Origin: Chryseobacterium sp. Tr-659
Lineage (GTDB): Bacteria > Bacteroidota > Bacteroidia > Flavobacteriales > Weeksellaceae
NCBI RefSeq assembly: GCF_011752975.1
Contig: NZ_VWWP01000016.1
Span: 1-48,961, forward strand
Length of the DNA: 48,961 bases
Reading direction: 5' to 3'
Under the pieces are notes generated by a model. That model saw nothing but the letters and a program-made list of their open reading frames with translations, did no database searches and was not told the DNA's origin. Made by a program: the position numbers and the translations under genes. Positions 34,132-43,033 of the stretch are shown here, piece by piece; position 1 is the first letter of the stretch, and every line of letters begins with the position of its first letter.

Positions 34132-35652
34132 ATGAAAAATAATATAAATAAGGTGAGCAGGCTAAAAGGCAAATCGGCAAAATGGTTAATAAAATCATTA
34201 TTTACTGCAGGCATGCTGGCATTAGTGTCATGTGAATCTAATCTTGATAAGATCAATGAAAACCCGAATGACCAGGCCAGTATTGATCCTAAGTTTCTAC
34301 TGACCTATGTATCAAAATACACATTCCAGGTAAATGGGGATAATATGTATGCTTCAAGAATGATGATTGGGACTGACGGAGAAAATACATATCAGTACAT
34401 GAAATGGAATGACGCATCTTTCGAAGTTTATACCAAAGGACTTCTGAATACGGTAAAAATGATGCAGGAAGCTGAAAAAATAAACAATAAAAATTATGTG
34501 GCTATCGGTAAATTCTTCAGGGCTTATCATTTCTTTAATATCAGTTTAAAGGTGGGAAGTGCTCCCTATTCTGAAGCAGCTAAAGGAGAATCCGGAATTA
34601 CACAGCCAAAATATGATACCCAGGAAGCTATCATGGCCGGAATTTTATCAGAACTGAAGGAAGCTAATGATCTGATCAATACCAACGATAAAATTGAGGG
34701 CGACATTGTTTTCAACGGAGATGCAGCAAAATGGAAAAAGCTGATCAACTCTTTCCGTCTTAAAATTTTAATTACATTATCTAAAAAGACAACGGTAGGA
34801 AGCTATAATATCGCTAATGAATTCTCGTCTATCGCGGGAAGCCAGCCTTTGATGGGATCTATTGCGGATAACGGTGAGCTTAAGTTTGCAGATGCAGCAG
34901 ACAGCAGATATACTATGTTCAACAACAGCGGGTACGGGTCAAGTTTATATATGGCTGATTATTTCATTAATATGTTCAAAGACAGACATGATCCGCGTCT
35001 GTTTACCTTTGCAGCACAGACTACAGGCGCTAAGGAAGCCGGAAAAGCTATTACAGATTTTACAGGATATAATGGTGGAAATCCTACTTCTCCTTATTCT
35101 GACAATGCAGCCCTGATTACTGCAAAAAATATTTCTAAAGTAAATGATCGTTTTTATAAAGATCCAACCAATGAACCGGCTTCTGTATTAAGCTATTCGG
35201 AGCTGGAATTTATTCTGGCCGAAGCAACAGCAAGAGGCTGGATTTCCGGATCTGCAAAAACACATTATGATAACGCAATTAAGGCAAGTTTCAATTTTTA
35301 TCAGACCTATGTAAAAAATCCGGGACAATATTTCTCAGGCTTTGATGTAAACCAATACCTGACTACTCCTTTGGTTGTATATAGTGATGCGGCTCCACTT
35401 CAGACACAGCTGGAAAAGATCATGACTCAAAAATACATGATCATGTTCCATCAGGCACAATGGACTTCTTATTATGATTATCTGAGAACCGGATATCCGA
35501 ACTATCCGTTAAAAGCCGGAGTAGCAGCTCCATTCAGATTCAGATATCCACAATCAGAATACAGCTACAACAGCAATAACCTGAAAGCAGCTCTGGCAGC
35601 TCAGTATGGAGGGAATGATAATATCAACTCCAAACCTTGGTGGTTACAATAA
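34132..35652 (+). CDS. SusD-like (SusD/RagB-type) nutrient-binding lipoprotein
   Basis: The frame is open from 34054, overlapping susC, but the ATG at 34132 is the natural start. It gives a 506-residue product, and the lipobox (GMLALVSC) follows about 34 residues in. The mature start NLDKINENPNDQASIDPKFLL is typical of the SusD-like_2 type of nutrient-binding lipoproteins. The helical core (YVAIGKFFRAYHFFNISLKVGSAPYSEA, WKKLINSFRLKILITLSKK) and YSELEFILAEATARG near the C-terminus agree. It pairs with the SusC protein encoded just upstream. The phospholipase gene begins 84 bases downstream. Confidence 0.92.
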   Translation: MKNNINKVSRLKGKSAKWLIKSLFTAGMLALVSCESNLDKINENPNDQASIDPKFLLTYVSKYTFQVNGDNMYASRMMIGTDGENTYQYMKWNDASFEVYTKGLLNTVKMMQEAEKINNKNYVAIGKFFRAYHFFNISLKVGSAPYSEAAKGESGITQPKYDTQEAIMAGILSELKEANDLINTNDKIEGDIVFNGDAAKWKKLINSFRLKILITLSKKTTVGSYNIANEFSSIAGSQPLMGSIADNGELKFADAADSRYTMFNNSGYGSSLYMADYFINMFKDRHDPRLFTFAAQTTGAKEAGKAITDFTGYNGGNPTSPYSDNAALITAKNISKVNDRFYKDPTNEPASVLSYSELEFILAEATARGWISGSAKTHYDNAIKASFNFYQTYVKNPGQYFSGFDVNQYLTTPLVVYSDAAPLQTQLEKIMTQKYMIMFHQAQWTSYYDYLRTGYPNYPLKAGVAAPFRFRYPQSEYSYNSNNLKAALAAQYGGNDNINSKPWWLQ

Positions 35653-35736
35653 AAAATCTGATTATTTTTATATAAAAACAAAGAAATCGCAGGAAAATCC
35701 TATTAACTTGCGGTTTCTTTCTTATTACGATTGAAC

Positions 35737-38079
35737 ATGAACAGAAGAGAATTTTTAGAGAAATCAAGTCTTTTATTGGCCGGATTGGGAACTTCAAGTG
35801 TTCTTCATCCTTCCATATTAAAAGCTTTAGCCATTGAACCGGCTGCCCAGTCTACTTTTTATGACGCAGAACATGTTGTTATCCTGATGCAGGAAAATCG
35901 TTCATTTGACCACGCTTTTGGTGCGCTTAAAGGAGTGCGGGGCTTTTTGGATCAAAGGGCTTTTGTCAAGCAGGATGGCCACTCTGTCTTCTTCCAAAAG
36001 GATGACTCCGGGAAATATGCTTCTCCAGCGCGCCTGGATCTTAGAAACACAAAATCTACCTGGATGAGCTCATTACCTCATTCATGGCCTGATCAGCAGA
36101 AAGCACTGAATAAGGGAAAATTTGATCAATGGCTCCAGGCCAAAGCTTCAGGAAATAAAGATTACAAAAATATTCCGCTTACATTAGGCTATTACAACCG
36201 GGAAGACCTTCCGTTCTATTATCAGTTGGCAGATGCCTTTACGATATTTGATCAATACTTTTGTTCTTCATTAACGGGAACTACACCGAACAGATTATTC
36301 CTTTGGTCCGGAACATTGAGAGAACAGCAAAACGGAAAGGTAAAAGCCAATGTTGTTAATGAAAATATTGATTATGATAAAGCGAGACAGGCAAAATGGA
36401 AAAGCTTCCCTGAAATTTTAGAACAGCAGAATGTTTCATGGCGAATTTATCAGAATGAGATTAGTCTTCCGAAAGGAATGTCCGGAGAGCAGGAAGCATG
36501 GTTAAGTAATTTCACAGACAATCCGATTGAATGGTTTTCAAAGTTTAATGTTAAATTTTCTAAGGGTTATCATCAAAATATTCCCAATATCACTGCTTAC
36601 CTGAAACAGGAAATTGAAAAAAATCCTAAACAGAAGGAAAGGCTGGAAGCTATGATTGCAGAGCTACAGGAAGACTTGATAAAATATCATCCGGATAATT
36701 ATGCAAAACTGTCCCAGGAGGAGAAAAATCTTCATGAAAAGGCATTCACCACTAATATTAATGATCCTGATTACTGGAAGCTTGAAATCGGGAAGGATGA
36801 AAACGGCGAAAGATTGGTTGTCCCTGAAGGAGATGTTTTGTTCCAGTTCCGGAAGGATGTAGAAGAAAAAAAACTTCCATTGGTTTCCTGGCTGGTAGCT
36901 CCTGAACACTTCTCCGATCATCCCGGATCACCATGGTATGGGGCATGGTATATTTCGGAGGTTTTAAATATTCTGACCAAAGATCCTGAAACCTGGAAAA
37001 AAACCATATTTATCATCAATTACGATGAAAATGATGGATATTTTGATCATGTACTGCCTTTTGCACCGCCAGTTAACCCAAGCCAGCCCGTGGATATGAA
37101 CGGAAAAGAAGGTGTGGAATATGTTAACCAGACTCAGGAATACATGAACAGCCCTGCATTAAAGAGTTATGAAAAAGTTGAAGGAACCGTAGGCCTCGGC
37201 TACAGAGTTCCTATGATTATTGCTTCACCATGGACAAAAGGTGGTTTTGTAAATTCTGAGGTATCTGATCATACTTCCGTACTGCAGTTTCTTGAGAAAT
37301 TCATCATGAAAAAATTCAACAAAGATGTTCATGTAGATAACATCAGTGATTGGAGAAGAGCTATATGCGGAGATCTTACATCAGCATTCAATTCATCTAA
37401 TGTAAAAGCTCCACAAATGGATTATCTTAACCAGAAAGATTATGCTAAAACCATCAATGCGGCCAAAAATAAACCTGTTCCCGATTTGAAATGGTATTCT
37501 GAAAACCAGCTTCAACACCATTTACTCGAAATTCAGGAAAGAGGATTGAAACCCTCTAATCCGCTTCCTTATAATTTCCTTGTCAATCTGGAAAATGAGG
37601 GTATAAAAATGACTAATTTAAAAGAGAACGGAGTTCCTTTGCTTATATATGACAGAACCCGGTTCAACAGCAATAATTATCATTTTTCTTATGCTTTGTA
37701 TTCAAAACAGGAATTATCTCATCCGGTACATTCAGGTGGTTATGATTATGAAGTTTTCGGGCCTAATGGTTTTTTCCGAAAGTTTAAAGGAAATTCAGAG
37801 TCTCAAATCGAAATAAGCCTGATTAATCATATTTCGAAAAATCAGGTGGAACTGATCATCAAAAATCATAAAACCAAAAATACCATAGCACTGGAAGACC
37901 TTTATGGGAAAACAAAAAGATCTGTATCGTTAACAAAGCCGGAAGAAAGGATCGTAATTGATCTGGATAAAAATAAAGGATGGTATGATCTGAAGATATC
38001 CATGAATGATTATTTATGGCATTTTGCAGGAAGAATAGAAACCGGTAAAGTTTCGGTCTCAGATCCTCATTGGGCGTAG
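35737..38079 (+). CDS. Phosphocholine-specific type phospholipase C
   Basis: I start at the ATG at 35737 rather than a TTG two codons earlier, because MNRREFLEK is a twin-arginine signal (R-R-x-F-L) followed by a hydrophobic run, which predicts Tat export after folding. The 780-residue protein has the family signature HVVILMQENRSFDHAFGALKGVRGF at about 45-70. The TPNRLFLWSGT segment, IINYDENDGYFDHV and the SDHTSVLQFLE motif complete the phosphoesterase domain. About 170 C-terminal residues form two small beta domains of the kind attached to bacterial PC-PLC. It cleaves phosphatidylcholine-like lipids into diacylglycerol and a phospho-headgroup. As third gene of a SusC/SusD operon it probably generates or releases the imported ligand. 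Confidence 0.94.
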   Translation: MNRREFLEKSSLLLAGLGTSSVLHPSILKALAIEPAAQSTFYDAEHVVILMQENRSFDHAFGALKGVRGFLDQRAFVKQDGHSVFFQKDDSGKYASPARLDLRNTKSTWMSSLPHSWPDQQKALNKGKFDQWLQAKASGNKDYKNIPLTLGYYNREDLPFYYQLADAFTIFDQYFCSSLTGTTPNRLFLWSGTLREQQNGKVKANVVNENIDYDKARQAKWKSFPEILEQQNVSWRIYQNEISLPKGMSGEQEAWLSNFTDNPIEWFSKFNVKFSKGYHQNIPNITAYLKQEIEKNPKQKERLEAMIAELQEDLIKYHPDNYAKLSQEEKNLHEKAFTTNINDPDYWKLEIGKDENGERLVVPEGDVLFQFRKDVEEKKLPLVSWLVAPEHFSDHPGSPWYGAWYISEVLNILTKDPETWKKTIFIINYDENDGYFDHVLPFAPPVNPSQPVDMNGKEGVEYVNQTQEYMNSPALKSYEKVEGTVGLGYRVPMIIASPWTKGGFVNSEVSDHTSVLQFLEKFIMKKFNKDVHVDNISDWRRAICGDLTSAFNSSNVKAPQMDYLNQKDYAKTINAAKNKPVPDLKWYSENQLQHHLLEIQERGLKPSNPLPYNFLVNLENEGIKMTNLKENGVPLLIYDRTRFNSNNYHFSYALYSKQELSHPVHSGGYDYEVFGPNGFFRKFKGNSESQIEISLINHISKNQVELIIKNHKTKNTIALEDLYGKTKRSVSLTKPEERIVIDLDKNKGWYDLKISMNDYLWHFAGRIETGKVSVSDPHWA

Positions 38080-38102
38080 AAAATATTCAATAATTAATCT
38101 AT

Positions 38103-38131
38103 AATCCTGTACAGATTTGTACAGGATTTTT
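38103..38131 (+). terminator. Terminator of the SusC/SusD/PLC operon
   Basis: A perfect 11-base stem (AATCCTGTACA / TGTACAGGATT) with a 4-base loop runs into TTTTT, 23 bases after the stop. Confidence 0.9.
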
Positions 38132-38199
38132 CATTATTCAGTACATAACGCATTATAATATTTTTCAATCATATTACATTACTTTAATAGATAAAACAG

Positions 38200-38216
38200 T
38201 GATATAAAAAATATCA
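38200..38216. promoter_or_regulatory. Operator-like palindrome before the fibre-like operon
   Basis: TGATAT-AAAAA-ATATCA is a perfect 6-base inverted repeat. It ends 22 bases upstream of a near-consensus -7 box (GAATTTTG, 38239-38246, one mismatch to TAnnTTTG). It sits where an activator would bind, in the place of a -33 element. Confidence 0.4.
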
Positions 38217-38275
38217 TATATTTTTTTCACATTTTGCTGAATTTTGTTATATTCACTTAACTAATTATCAGCATC

Positions 38276-38854
38276 ATGAAAAAACTAAAATTAACTATTG
38301 CTCTGTCTTTATTTGCAACTGCTGTATCAGTAAATCTGAATGCTCAGGATACTAATACAGACAACCACACTATCACAATTTCTATTCCGGAAGTTGCTTT
38401 GGTAGATATTGAGCCTTCTGCCACGAAAAATATTACATTAGGATTTACAGCCCCAACAGAAGCTGGAAACCCACTAACGCCAAGTGCAGCTAATACTACT
38501 TTATGGCTTAATTATTCTTCCATAAAATCTGTTGCAGATCCTACCCGTAACGTTACAGTAAAGCTTAATGCGATCATTCCGGGGATTGATATCCACGTAA
38601 CTGCTGCTCCGGCTTCTGGCTCAGGTGCAGGGACTTTAGGTACTTCTGCAGGATTACTAACGTTAAGTGCAGCGGACCAGACTATTATTTCGGGTATCGG
38701 AAGTGCTTATACGGGAAATGGTGCCAATAATGGGCATAACCTTACATATGCTCTTGCAGCCGGAAGCGGACCTGGCGGAGTAGCGGTCTATTCAGATCTA
38801 CAGGCAACAGCCACTACAGTAGCCACCGTTACATACACGATATCAGACAATTAG
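38276..38854 (+). CDS. Small secreted beta-rich subunit (fibre-like), first gene of operon
   Basis: The 192-residue product has a signal peptide (1-23, ending NLNAQ). The mature protein is nearly all short strands rich in Thr, Ser, Ala and Gly, without cysteine. Shared landmarks with the protein encoded at 42503 are VALVDIEP (about 40-47), FTAPTEAGN (57-65), ASGSGAGTLGT (113-123) and IISGIGSAYTGNGANNGH (137-154). It ends VATVTYTISDN, an alternating hydrophobic strand like the last strand of chaperone-usher pilins. I know no named family for it. Being first in the operon and Gly/Ala/Ser/Thr-rich, it could be the major subunit of a surface fibre. The pilin role is inferred. Confidence 0.8.
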   Translation: MKKLKLTIALSLFATAVSVNLNAQDTNTDNHTITISIPEVALVDIEPSATKNITLGFTAPTEAGNPLTPSAANTTLWLNYSSIKSVADPTRNVTVKLNAIIPGIDIHVTAAPASGSGAGTLGTSAGLLTLSAADQTIISGIGSAYTGNGANNGHNLTYALAAGSGPGGVAVYSDLQATATTVATVTYTISDN

Positions 38855-38959
38855 AATTTAAATAAAAATTCAATTCTGCATTTCAAAGACAAGAAGAAAT
38901 TGTATTCCAGTTTCTTCCTGCTTTTGTATTATCAATTATTTAACTCTAAAATTTATATA

Positions 38960-39760
38960 ATGATCAAGCGTATTCTTTTTTTAATCACTCTGATTTTGCA
39001 GTTTAGTTTTCTACATGCCGGCATTGTGGTTCTCAACGGTCTTACGCATTCTTACAAAATAGAAAACGGAAAAGTTTACAAGGGGAAAGTGGCGATTGAG
39101 AATACAGGTAATACTCCACAGAGTGTAAAATTATTTTTGCAGGACTTCACTTATCATTCCGATGGAACAATTAATTATACTGCTTTACACGCTAATAAAA
39201 GGACTAACGGAGACTGGATTAAACTCAACACGAATTTAGTTACCCTTAAAGCCAAAGAAAAAACAGAGGTATTCTACGAAATTACCGTTCCGGATCAGGT
39301 GAAAGATCCCGGAAGCTATTGGAGTGTAATTATAGTAGAGCCAGTAGATGATATAAAGCCTACTGATAAGCAGCCGGGAGTGAGCATCAGCTCTGTTATA
39401 CGGTATGCTATTCAGGTCATCACAGATTATAACACGGAAAAGGCCAAACCGGACCTTACATTTGAAAGTATCAAAGTAGAAAAAGAAGAAGGGAAGCAGA
39501 CTGTAAAAATTGCAATAGCCAATAATGGTAATCTCTATTGTAAACCCACTGCATCCATTGAAATCTACAATCGTAAAACTGGAGAAAAAATAGGCACTTT
39601 TTCAAGTCTAACGATGGGATTACTCCCTTCTACTTCCAAGACATTTTATATTGATATAAGCAAGGTACCACCGGCCCAATACAAAGCTACTGTAATAGCT
39701 ACTGACGAAGATGAGAACGCTTTCGCGCTCAATGTGGAACTAGAAGTAAAAAATGATTAG
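38960..39760 (+). CDS. Chaperone-like secreted protein with two Ig-like domains
   Basis: A TTG at 38900 could open the frame, but the ATG at 38960 begins a clear signal peptide (MIKRILFLITLILQFSFLHA); the product is 266 residues. Domain 1 (about 22-130) has Ig-like strands: GKVAIENTGNTPQSVKLFLQ, W-I-K-L at 86-89, LKAKEKTEVFYEITVP and then DPGSYWSVIIVEP at 117-128. This order (N-term strand with N.G..P, a core of L.P.E/K, and G-S-Y-W) resembles periplasmic pilus chaperones and the DUF916-type domain of Gram-positive WxL partners. Domain 2 (about 160-266) is a second Ig fold. It overlaps the barrel gene by 8 bases. The chaperone role is inferred from order and fold; no donor-strand motif could be proved. 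Confidence 0.75.
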   Translation: MIKRILFLITLILQFSFLHAGIVVLNGLTHSYKIENGKVYKGKVAIENTGNTPQSVKLFLQDFTYHSDGTINYTALHANKRTNGDWIKLNTNLVTLKAKEKTEVFYEITVPDQVKDPGSYWSVIIVEPVDDIKPTDKQPGVSISSVIRYAIQVITDYNTEKAKPDLTFESIKVEKEEGKQTVKIAIANNGNLYCKPTASIEIYNRKTGEKIGTFSSLTMGLLPSTSKTFYIDISKVPPAQYKATVIATDEDENAFALNVELEVKND

Positions 39761-42506
39761 AACCTGGACATTATTTATTATTATATCCTTATTCCCGCTA
39801 TTTGCTTTTTCTCAACAACAGTCGAACCAATTGGTCAATAAAAGAGATAGCTTAATGCCGGGAATGTCTACTTCTATTCCTTTTACATTGGAGAATCCTT
39901 CGACAGAAAATAAAATATATGATATCTCAGTGGCAACTTCAAGCCCGCTCATCAGTCCTATTTTAGCAAAAGGGGAATCTCAGATCGCTCCGCATGAAAC
40001 ATCTGTATATCTTGTTCCTGTACGTATCGCTACAGAAACTGCACAAGGAAACTATTCTGTAACATTGAATATCACAGACCGGTCAAACGGAACATCCTTT
40101 ACAAAAACTTCACACATTACGGTTTCCGGAAACAGAAAGCTTTCTCTTACGGTGCTGGACTCTCCTGAGTTTACAAGAGCAGGAGAAGCCATCCGTGCTT
40201 CCTTCCTTTTAAAAAATAATGGAAACGTAACGGAGAACCTTATTCTTGAAAGCAAAAATGCCATTATTGATCACGATGACGCAATTACTTTAGTGCCTAA
40301 CGAATCGAAAATTATTACCATTCATAAGGCAACAAATCCCGAACTTGGGCAAAATGAATTTCAGAATCTAAATCTTTCGGTGTATTCCCAAGGTAATCCC
40401 AAGGAGAACCAAAGTGTTTATACGAGTACTCAGGTGATCTCTGTAAAACCATCAAATATTGACATTTATCATCGGCTGCCCGTTGCAGCTTCATTGTCTT
40501 TTATCGGGATGAAGAATATGGGAGTATATCATGACGGCTTTCAGGGTGAGATTTACGGTAAGGGAACACTGGATAAAGAAAATAAAAATCAGATTGAGTT
40601 TCGGGCTGTTACCCACAATCCTGTAGAGTTTAATGCTTTTACACAGTATGAAGAATATTTTGTGAATTACAGACGGGATAATCTTTTTGTTCATTTAGGC
40701 GATAAAACTTATTCGTCTTCCTATCTAACCGAGTTTGCAAGATATGGACGCGGGGCAGAGATCCGATATGATTTCAATAAAGTAAGTCTGGGTGGGTTTT
40801 ATAATCATCCAAGATTCTTCAGAGATATCAAGGATGAGTTTAATTTTTATTCTGCATTTAAGATCCGGAAAGAATCTGAAATTTCTGTAGGATATCTATA
40901 CAAAATGCCTAGAAAAGAAGACCCTAATTTAGGAAATATAAGATTAGATTCTCAAGCCCATCTGCCTTATGCCAAGGGGAAGTTTAAGATCTCTAAGAAT
41001 ATCAATATCTCCGGAGAATTTGCTTACAGCACAACAGAAAAAACAGAAGGAACGGCTTATATGGCGCAGGCAGAAGTCAGTTTTGAAAGATGGAACGGAA
41101 ATTTGCTGTATATGAAAGCAAGTCCTGAATTTGCAGGGTACTTTACCAATACGAGTACATTCAGCGGGAATATTCAGTACAGGCTATCCAAGAAGATCAG
41201 TGTTTTTGCCAACTATATGCAGGATGCTAAAAATTTCCAGAGAGATACGTTATTTCTTGCCGCTCCTTACAGAAAATATTTTCAATACGGAATTCAGTAC
41301 AAGTACCTGCCAAGCGGCTTTGTGATTCTTAATAACGGATATCAGAAATATCAGGATCGTCTGGAGCCTAAGCAGTTTGATTATTATGAACGTTTTTTCA
41401 GAGTAAGCATCAATCAGCAAATCGGAATATTTCTTGTTAATCTTGAAGGACAGTTTGGAAAAACGGATAATTATCTGACAGGGTTCAATGGCAATTCAAG
41501 CTTCTACTCGGCTAATCTTTCTTTTGAAAAATTCAGAACTTCTTTTAATATTTTCGGAAGTTACGGACTTACTTCCCGATATCAGATGCTGAATCAAAAG
41601 CAGGTGTATTATGGGGCAAGAATCATCAGTAGATTCTCTGATAAAACCAATATGAGTATTTTTTATCAGAACAATTATATTCCTGAAGAATATTTTAAAG
41701 ACAGAAATTTATTTGAGCTTGTATTTCATCAACAGTTATTTCCAGGAAATGACCTGGATCTCTCCGGCCGATATTCATTGCAGCGCGGGCAGATAGGAGA
41801 TAAAGATTTTATATTTTCAATACGATATACATGGCGGCCTAATATTCCGGTGCAAAAAACTGCAGAATACATTTCTTTGTCTGGAAATATAAGCAATCTT
41901 GGAATTAAGAGAACTGAAGGCATAAGATTAATGCTAGGCAGTTATTTATCTGTTACGGACAAAGAGGGAAATTATCTGTTTAAAAATGTCATCCCAGGAA
42001 ATTATTTTCTGGAAATAGACCGTTCTACCACCGAAATCAATGACATTCCGACTGTAACTTTTCCTGCTGCATTATCTCTTGCCAGTAAAGAGAATACTTT
42101 CAATTTCGGATTAGCCCCTGCTGCCGGTATACAGGGACATATTGAATGTCTGGAAACAGAAGAGAAAAATCTGAGTGATATTGAATCTTTACAGGCAAAA
42201 AAAGGAAAAAAGAAAAGAGAAAGCATTGTTATAGAAGCAGTATGTAATGACCAGACTTATCGTAAAATTTGTTTCATCGGGGATGATTTTGACTTTACGT
42301 ATCTCAAGCCCGGGGAATGGACAGTGAAACTTTACCGTAACGGTCTTGATAAACGCTATAAAATCTCAACCGATAAATTTCAGTTTACTTTAAAACCTTC
42401 GGAAACAAAAAAATTAAGCATTCATATTATCAAACAGCAAATAGAAGTTAAATATCAACAAGAATCCTTAAAAGTAGGATATAACGAAATAAAAAATAAG
42501 AAATGA
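39753..42506 (+). CDS. Usher-like outer-membrane barrel protein with N-terminal Ig-like domains
   Basis: The 917-residue protein has a signal peptide (1-20, ending FAFSQQ). Two Ig-like domains lie at about 30-125 and 130-235 (SIPFTLENPSTENKIYDISV, SFLLKNNGNVTENLILES; NEW3-like). From about 240 to 695 there are alternating strands with aromatic girdles typical of an outer-membrane barrel, including the pattern FVHLGDKTYSSSYLTEFARYGRGAEI at 312-337. The C-terminal part (about 705-765 and 790-895) has carboxypeptidase-regulatory-like or SdrB-like beta domains (LSVTDKEGNYLFKNVIPGNYFLEID). Its size and barrel-plus-soluble-domain plan recall a fimbrial usher, but I do not see the classic usher plug or signature. 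It overlaps its neighbours by 8 and 4 bases. Confidence 0.78.
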   Translation: MIRTWTLFIIISLFPLFAFSQQQSNQLVNKRDSLMPGMSTSIPFTLENPSTENKIYDISVATSSPLISPILAKGESQIAPHETSVYLVPVRIATETAQGNYSVTLNITDRSNGTSFTKTSHITVSGNRKLSLTVLDSPEFTRAGEAIRASFLLKNNGNVTENLILESKNAIIDHDDAITLVPNESKIITIHKATNPELGQNEFQNLNLSVYSQGNPKENQSVYTSTQVISVKPSNIDIYHRLPVAASLSFIGMKNMGVYHDGFQGEIYGKGTLDKENKNQIEFRAVTHNPVEFNAFTQYEEYFVNYRRDNLFVHLGDKTYSSSYLTEFARYGRGAEIRYDFNKVSLGGFYNHPRFFRDIKDEFNFYSAFKIRKESEISVGYLYKMPRKEDPNLGNIRLDSQAHLPYAKGKFKISKNINISGEFAYSTTEKTEGTAYMAQAEVSFERWNGNLLYMKASPEFAGYFTNTSTFSGNIQYRLSKKISVFANYMQDAKNFQRDTLFLAAPYRKYFQYGIQYKYLPSGFVILNNGYQKYQDRLEPKQFDYYERFFRVSINQQIGIFLVNLEGQFGKTDNYLTGFNGNSSFYSANLSFEKFRTSFNIFGSYGLTSRYQMLNQKQVYYGARIISRFSDKTNMSIFYQNNYIPEEYFKDRNLFELVFHQQLFPGNDLDLSGRYSLQRGQIGDKDFIFSIRYTWRPNIPVQKTAEYISLSGNISNLGIKRTEGIRLMLGSYLSVTDKEGNYLFKNVIPGNYFLEIDRSTTEINDIPTVTFPAALSLASKENTFNFGLAPAAGIQGHIECLETEEKNLSDIESLQAKKGKKKRESIVIEAVCNDQTYRKICFIGDDFDFTYLKPGEWTVKLYRNGLDKRYKISTDKFQFTLKPSETKKLSIHIIKQQIEVKYQQESLKVGYNEIKNKK

Positions 42507-43024
42507 TTCTGACACGCTCCATATTATTAGTATCTTTTATTTTGTCCGGATTATTGTATTCCCAGACTAATGTTACTATAGTTTTACCTGTTGTCACATT
42601 AATGGACATAGAGCCTGCAGGAAATATTACTTTAAGTTTCACCGCACCTACAGAAGCGGGAAATGCTCTTGGTAATCCTACCCCCAATACTTCAAAATGG
42701 ATCAATTATACTTCTGCCATTACTTCCGGAGGGCTTACCAGAAGAATTACAGCAGCTGTTAACCAGACCATTCCCGGTGTGAATATCAGATTACAGGCTG
42801 CGGCAGCTTCCGGTTCAGGAGGAGGTACATTAGGAACAGCAGCAGCGCAGATTACCCTTAGCACCACTCCAACTACAATTATAAGCGGTATTGGAGGAGC
42901 ATACACAGGAAACGGAACCAATAACGGACATCGTCTTACAATTTCCCTGGTTCCCGGTACTTATGCCAATTTATCTGCTCAAACCAATACAGCTGTTACT
43001 ATTGTCTACACCATCACAGAATAA
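42503..43024 (+). CDS. Small secreted subunit, paralogue of the operon's first gene
   Basis: The 173-residue product has a signal peptide (1-20, ending GLLYSQ). It aligns along its whole length with the protein encoded at 38276: VTLMDIEP, FTAPTEAGN, an ASGSGGGTLGT loop, IISGIGGAYTGNGTNNGH and a final strand TAVTIVYTITE. It has no cysteine. A start-stop overlap (ATGA) links it to the barrel gene. Two diverged copies flanking the chaperone-like and barrel genes suggest a major and a minor subunit, as in multi-subunit fibres. Function is inferred from this context only. Confidence 0.8.
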   Translation: MILTRSILLVSFILSGLLYSQTNVTIVLPVVTLMDIEPAGNITLSFTAPTEAGNALGNPTPNTSKWINYTSAITSGGLTRRITAAVNQTIPGVNIRLQAAAASGSGGGTLGTAAAQITLSTTPTTIISGIGGAYTGNGTNNGHRLTISLVPGTYANLSAQTNTAVTIVYTITE

Positions 43025-43033
43025 ACATGAAAC

